Shown here: positions 63,384 through 64,000 of the stretch, one piece after another | Position numbering within the stretch: position 1 is the stretch's first letter | How the letters are laid out: each line of letters begins with the position of its first letter | Notes under the pieces: generated by a model | The model's database searches: none | What the model saw: only the letters and a program-made list of their open reading frames with translations | Told to the model about the DNA's origin: nothing | Translations under genes and position numbers: made by a program | Assembly: GCA_029557915.1 (NCBI GenBank) | Contig: JAKQHS010000002.1 | Location: forward strand, 62,001-126,000 | Origin: Bacteroidota bacterium | GTDB lineage: Bacteria; Bacteroidota; Bacteroidia; Chitinophagales; Saprospiraceae | DNA: 64,000 bases | Direction of reading: 5' to 3'

Positions 63384-64000
63384 GTGCAAAAAACCATTGC
63401 TGTGATCGGGGCGGGCTTTGCCGGAATGTCTGCGGCTGCCTTATTGGCCAAGCAGGGCTTTAGCGTTACTTTATTGGAAAAAAACCAGGGACCGGGAGGC
63501 AGGGCATCCCTCCTCGAGGAAGCCGGTTTTAAGTTTGATAAAGGCCCGAGTTTTTACTGGATGCCCGATATTTTTGAAAGGTTTTTTCAACAATTTAACA
63601 AATCGGCATCCGATTATTATGAGCTCATCCGGCTGGACCCTTCGTACAAAGTATTCTGGAAAGACCGTGAACCCATAAGCATGCCGGCCCGGCTGGAAGA
63701 ACTCACCGGCTTGTTTGAATCCCTGGAGCGGGGCGCCGGCCTTCAGCTGAACCGATTTCTCGCTGAAGCCAAAAAAAAATACGATACGGGCATGGGCCGG
63801 TTTGTTTACCTTCCATCCCTGAGCCTCACTGAATATCTCAGTTTTGACCTGTTCAGGCAATCGTTAAAACTTGATTTATTTTCTTCCGTTGCCGGGCACA
63901 TTGCCCATTATTTCAAAAATCCCTACCTCCGGCAGTTGCTGGAATTTCCTGTCCTATTCCTCGGCGCAAAACCTTCCGCCACCCCTGCCCTCTACAGCAT
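63384..64000 (+). CDS. crtI: Phytoene desaturase/CrtI family, 5' part
   Basis: The first 205 residues, cut by the window end. GTG 63384 is used because no ATG precedes the FAD-binding motif. QKTIAVIGAGFAGMSAAALLAK is the N-terminal dinucleotide fold, then GPGGRASLLEEAGFKFDKGPSFYWMPD. This is the carotenoid desaturase/isomerase (CrtI, CrtD, CrtN-like) family; carotenoids are common in this phylum. Which desaturase it is cannot be decided from the fragment. Confidence 0.88.
   Translation, partial: MQKTIAVIGAGFAGMSAAALLAKQGFSVTLLEKNQGPGGRASLLEEAGFKFDKGPSFYWMPDIFERFFQQFNKSASDYYELIRLDPSYKVFWKDREPISMPARLEELTGLFESLERGAGLQLNRFLAEAKKKYDTGMGRFVYLPSLSLTEYLSFDLFRQSLKLDLFSSVAGHIAHYFKNPYLRQLLEFPVLFLGAKPSATPALYS

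Overview
The window looks like chromosomal DNA of a Bacteroidota bacterium, plausibly of the Saprospiria/Chitinophagia type. This rests on a type IX secretion (T9SS) sorting signal at the left edge, Bacteroidota-type promoters (TTTG, 17-20 bases, TAnnTTTG), families typical of the phylum (DUF3467, DUF4159, Cys-type CcmE, stand-alone biotin carboxylase) and start sites without Shine-Dalgarno motifs. The genus cannot be named from the sequence. No transposase, integrase, phage module, CRISPR array or rRNA was seen; nearly all of the window is ordinary gene-dense chromosome.

Layout. 1-5645 (minus): an alpha-2-macroglobulin-like giant protein followed by an out-of-frame T9SS sorting signal. 5646-18504 (plus): the centrepiece, a sulfate-assimilation operon with its own siroheme pathway: poly-cysteine leader peptide, cysH, cysD, cysN, SUMT (cobA), cysJ, cysI, a three-domain fusion (5-aminolevulinate synthase + HemC + HemD), hemB, and a precorrin-2 dehydrogenase/ferrochelatase fused to a TSUP permease. 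The set covers sulfate to sulfide and glycine + succinyl-CoA to siroheme. 18573-25278: cupin, AraC regulator, and genes that fit leucine/ketone-body catabolism (acetoacetyl-CoA synthetase, biotin carboxylase, class IV aminotransferase, HMG-CoA lyase). 25450-33899: small membrane proteins, a TPR-like protein, leuA, leuB, a group II amino acid decarboxylase, DUF3467, PspC, DUF4159 and rsmE. 34033-41920: rseP-hscB, two tRNA-Leu genes, YkuK-like RNase H fold protein, ccmE-ccmF, DUF2520 protein, ung, DUF423. 42001-46040: a membrane protein, a candidate small RNA between two terminators, mscS, a 19-unit hexamer repeat, pepP and an ATE/Bpt-like transferase. 46044-54236: SMP-30 lactonase, mpl, acyl-CoA carboxylase beta subunit, aspC, desaturase, SET protein, CaCA antiporter. 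54360-64000: dnaK, amidohydrolase, S24 regulator, tpiA, ppk1, purB and the start of crtI.

How the genes work together. The cys operon appears to be controlled by the leader peptide: seven consecutive Cys codons end 103 bases before cysH, so Cys-tRNA supply could set expression of cysteine synthesis. CysDN makes APS; CysH has the 4Fe-4S cysteines of an APS reductase and no APS kinase is present, so APS is probably reduced directly to sulfite; CysJI reduces sulfite with siroheme, whose synthesis is encoded entirely by the same transcript. Bacteroidota normally make aminolevulinate by the C5 route from glutamyl-tRNA, so a C4-type ALAS fused to HemC and HemD is the most unusual thing in the window. 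If no second set of hem genes exists in the genome, heme supply (needed by CcmE/CcmF here) would be tied to cysteine status.
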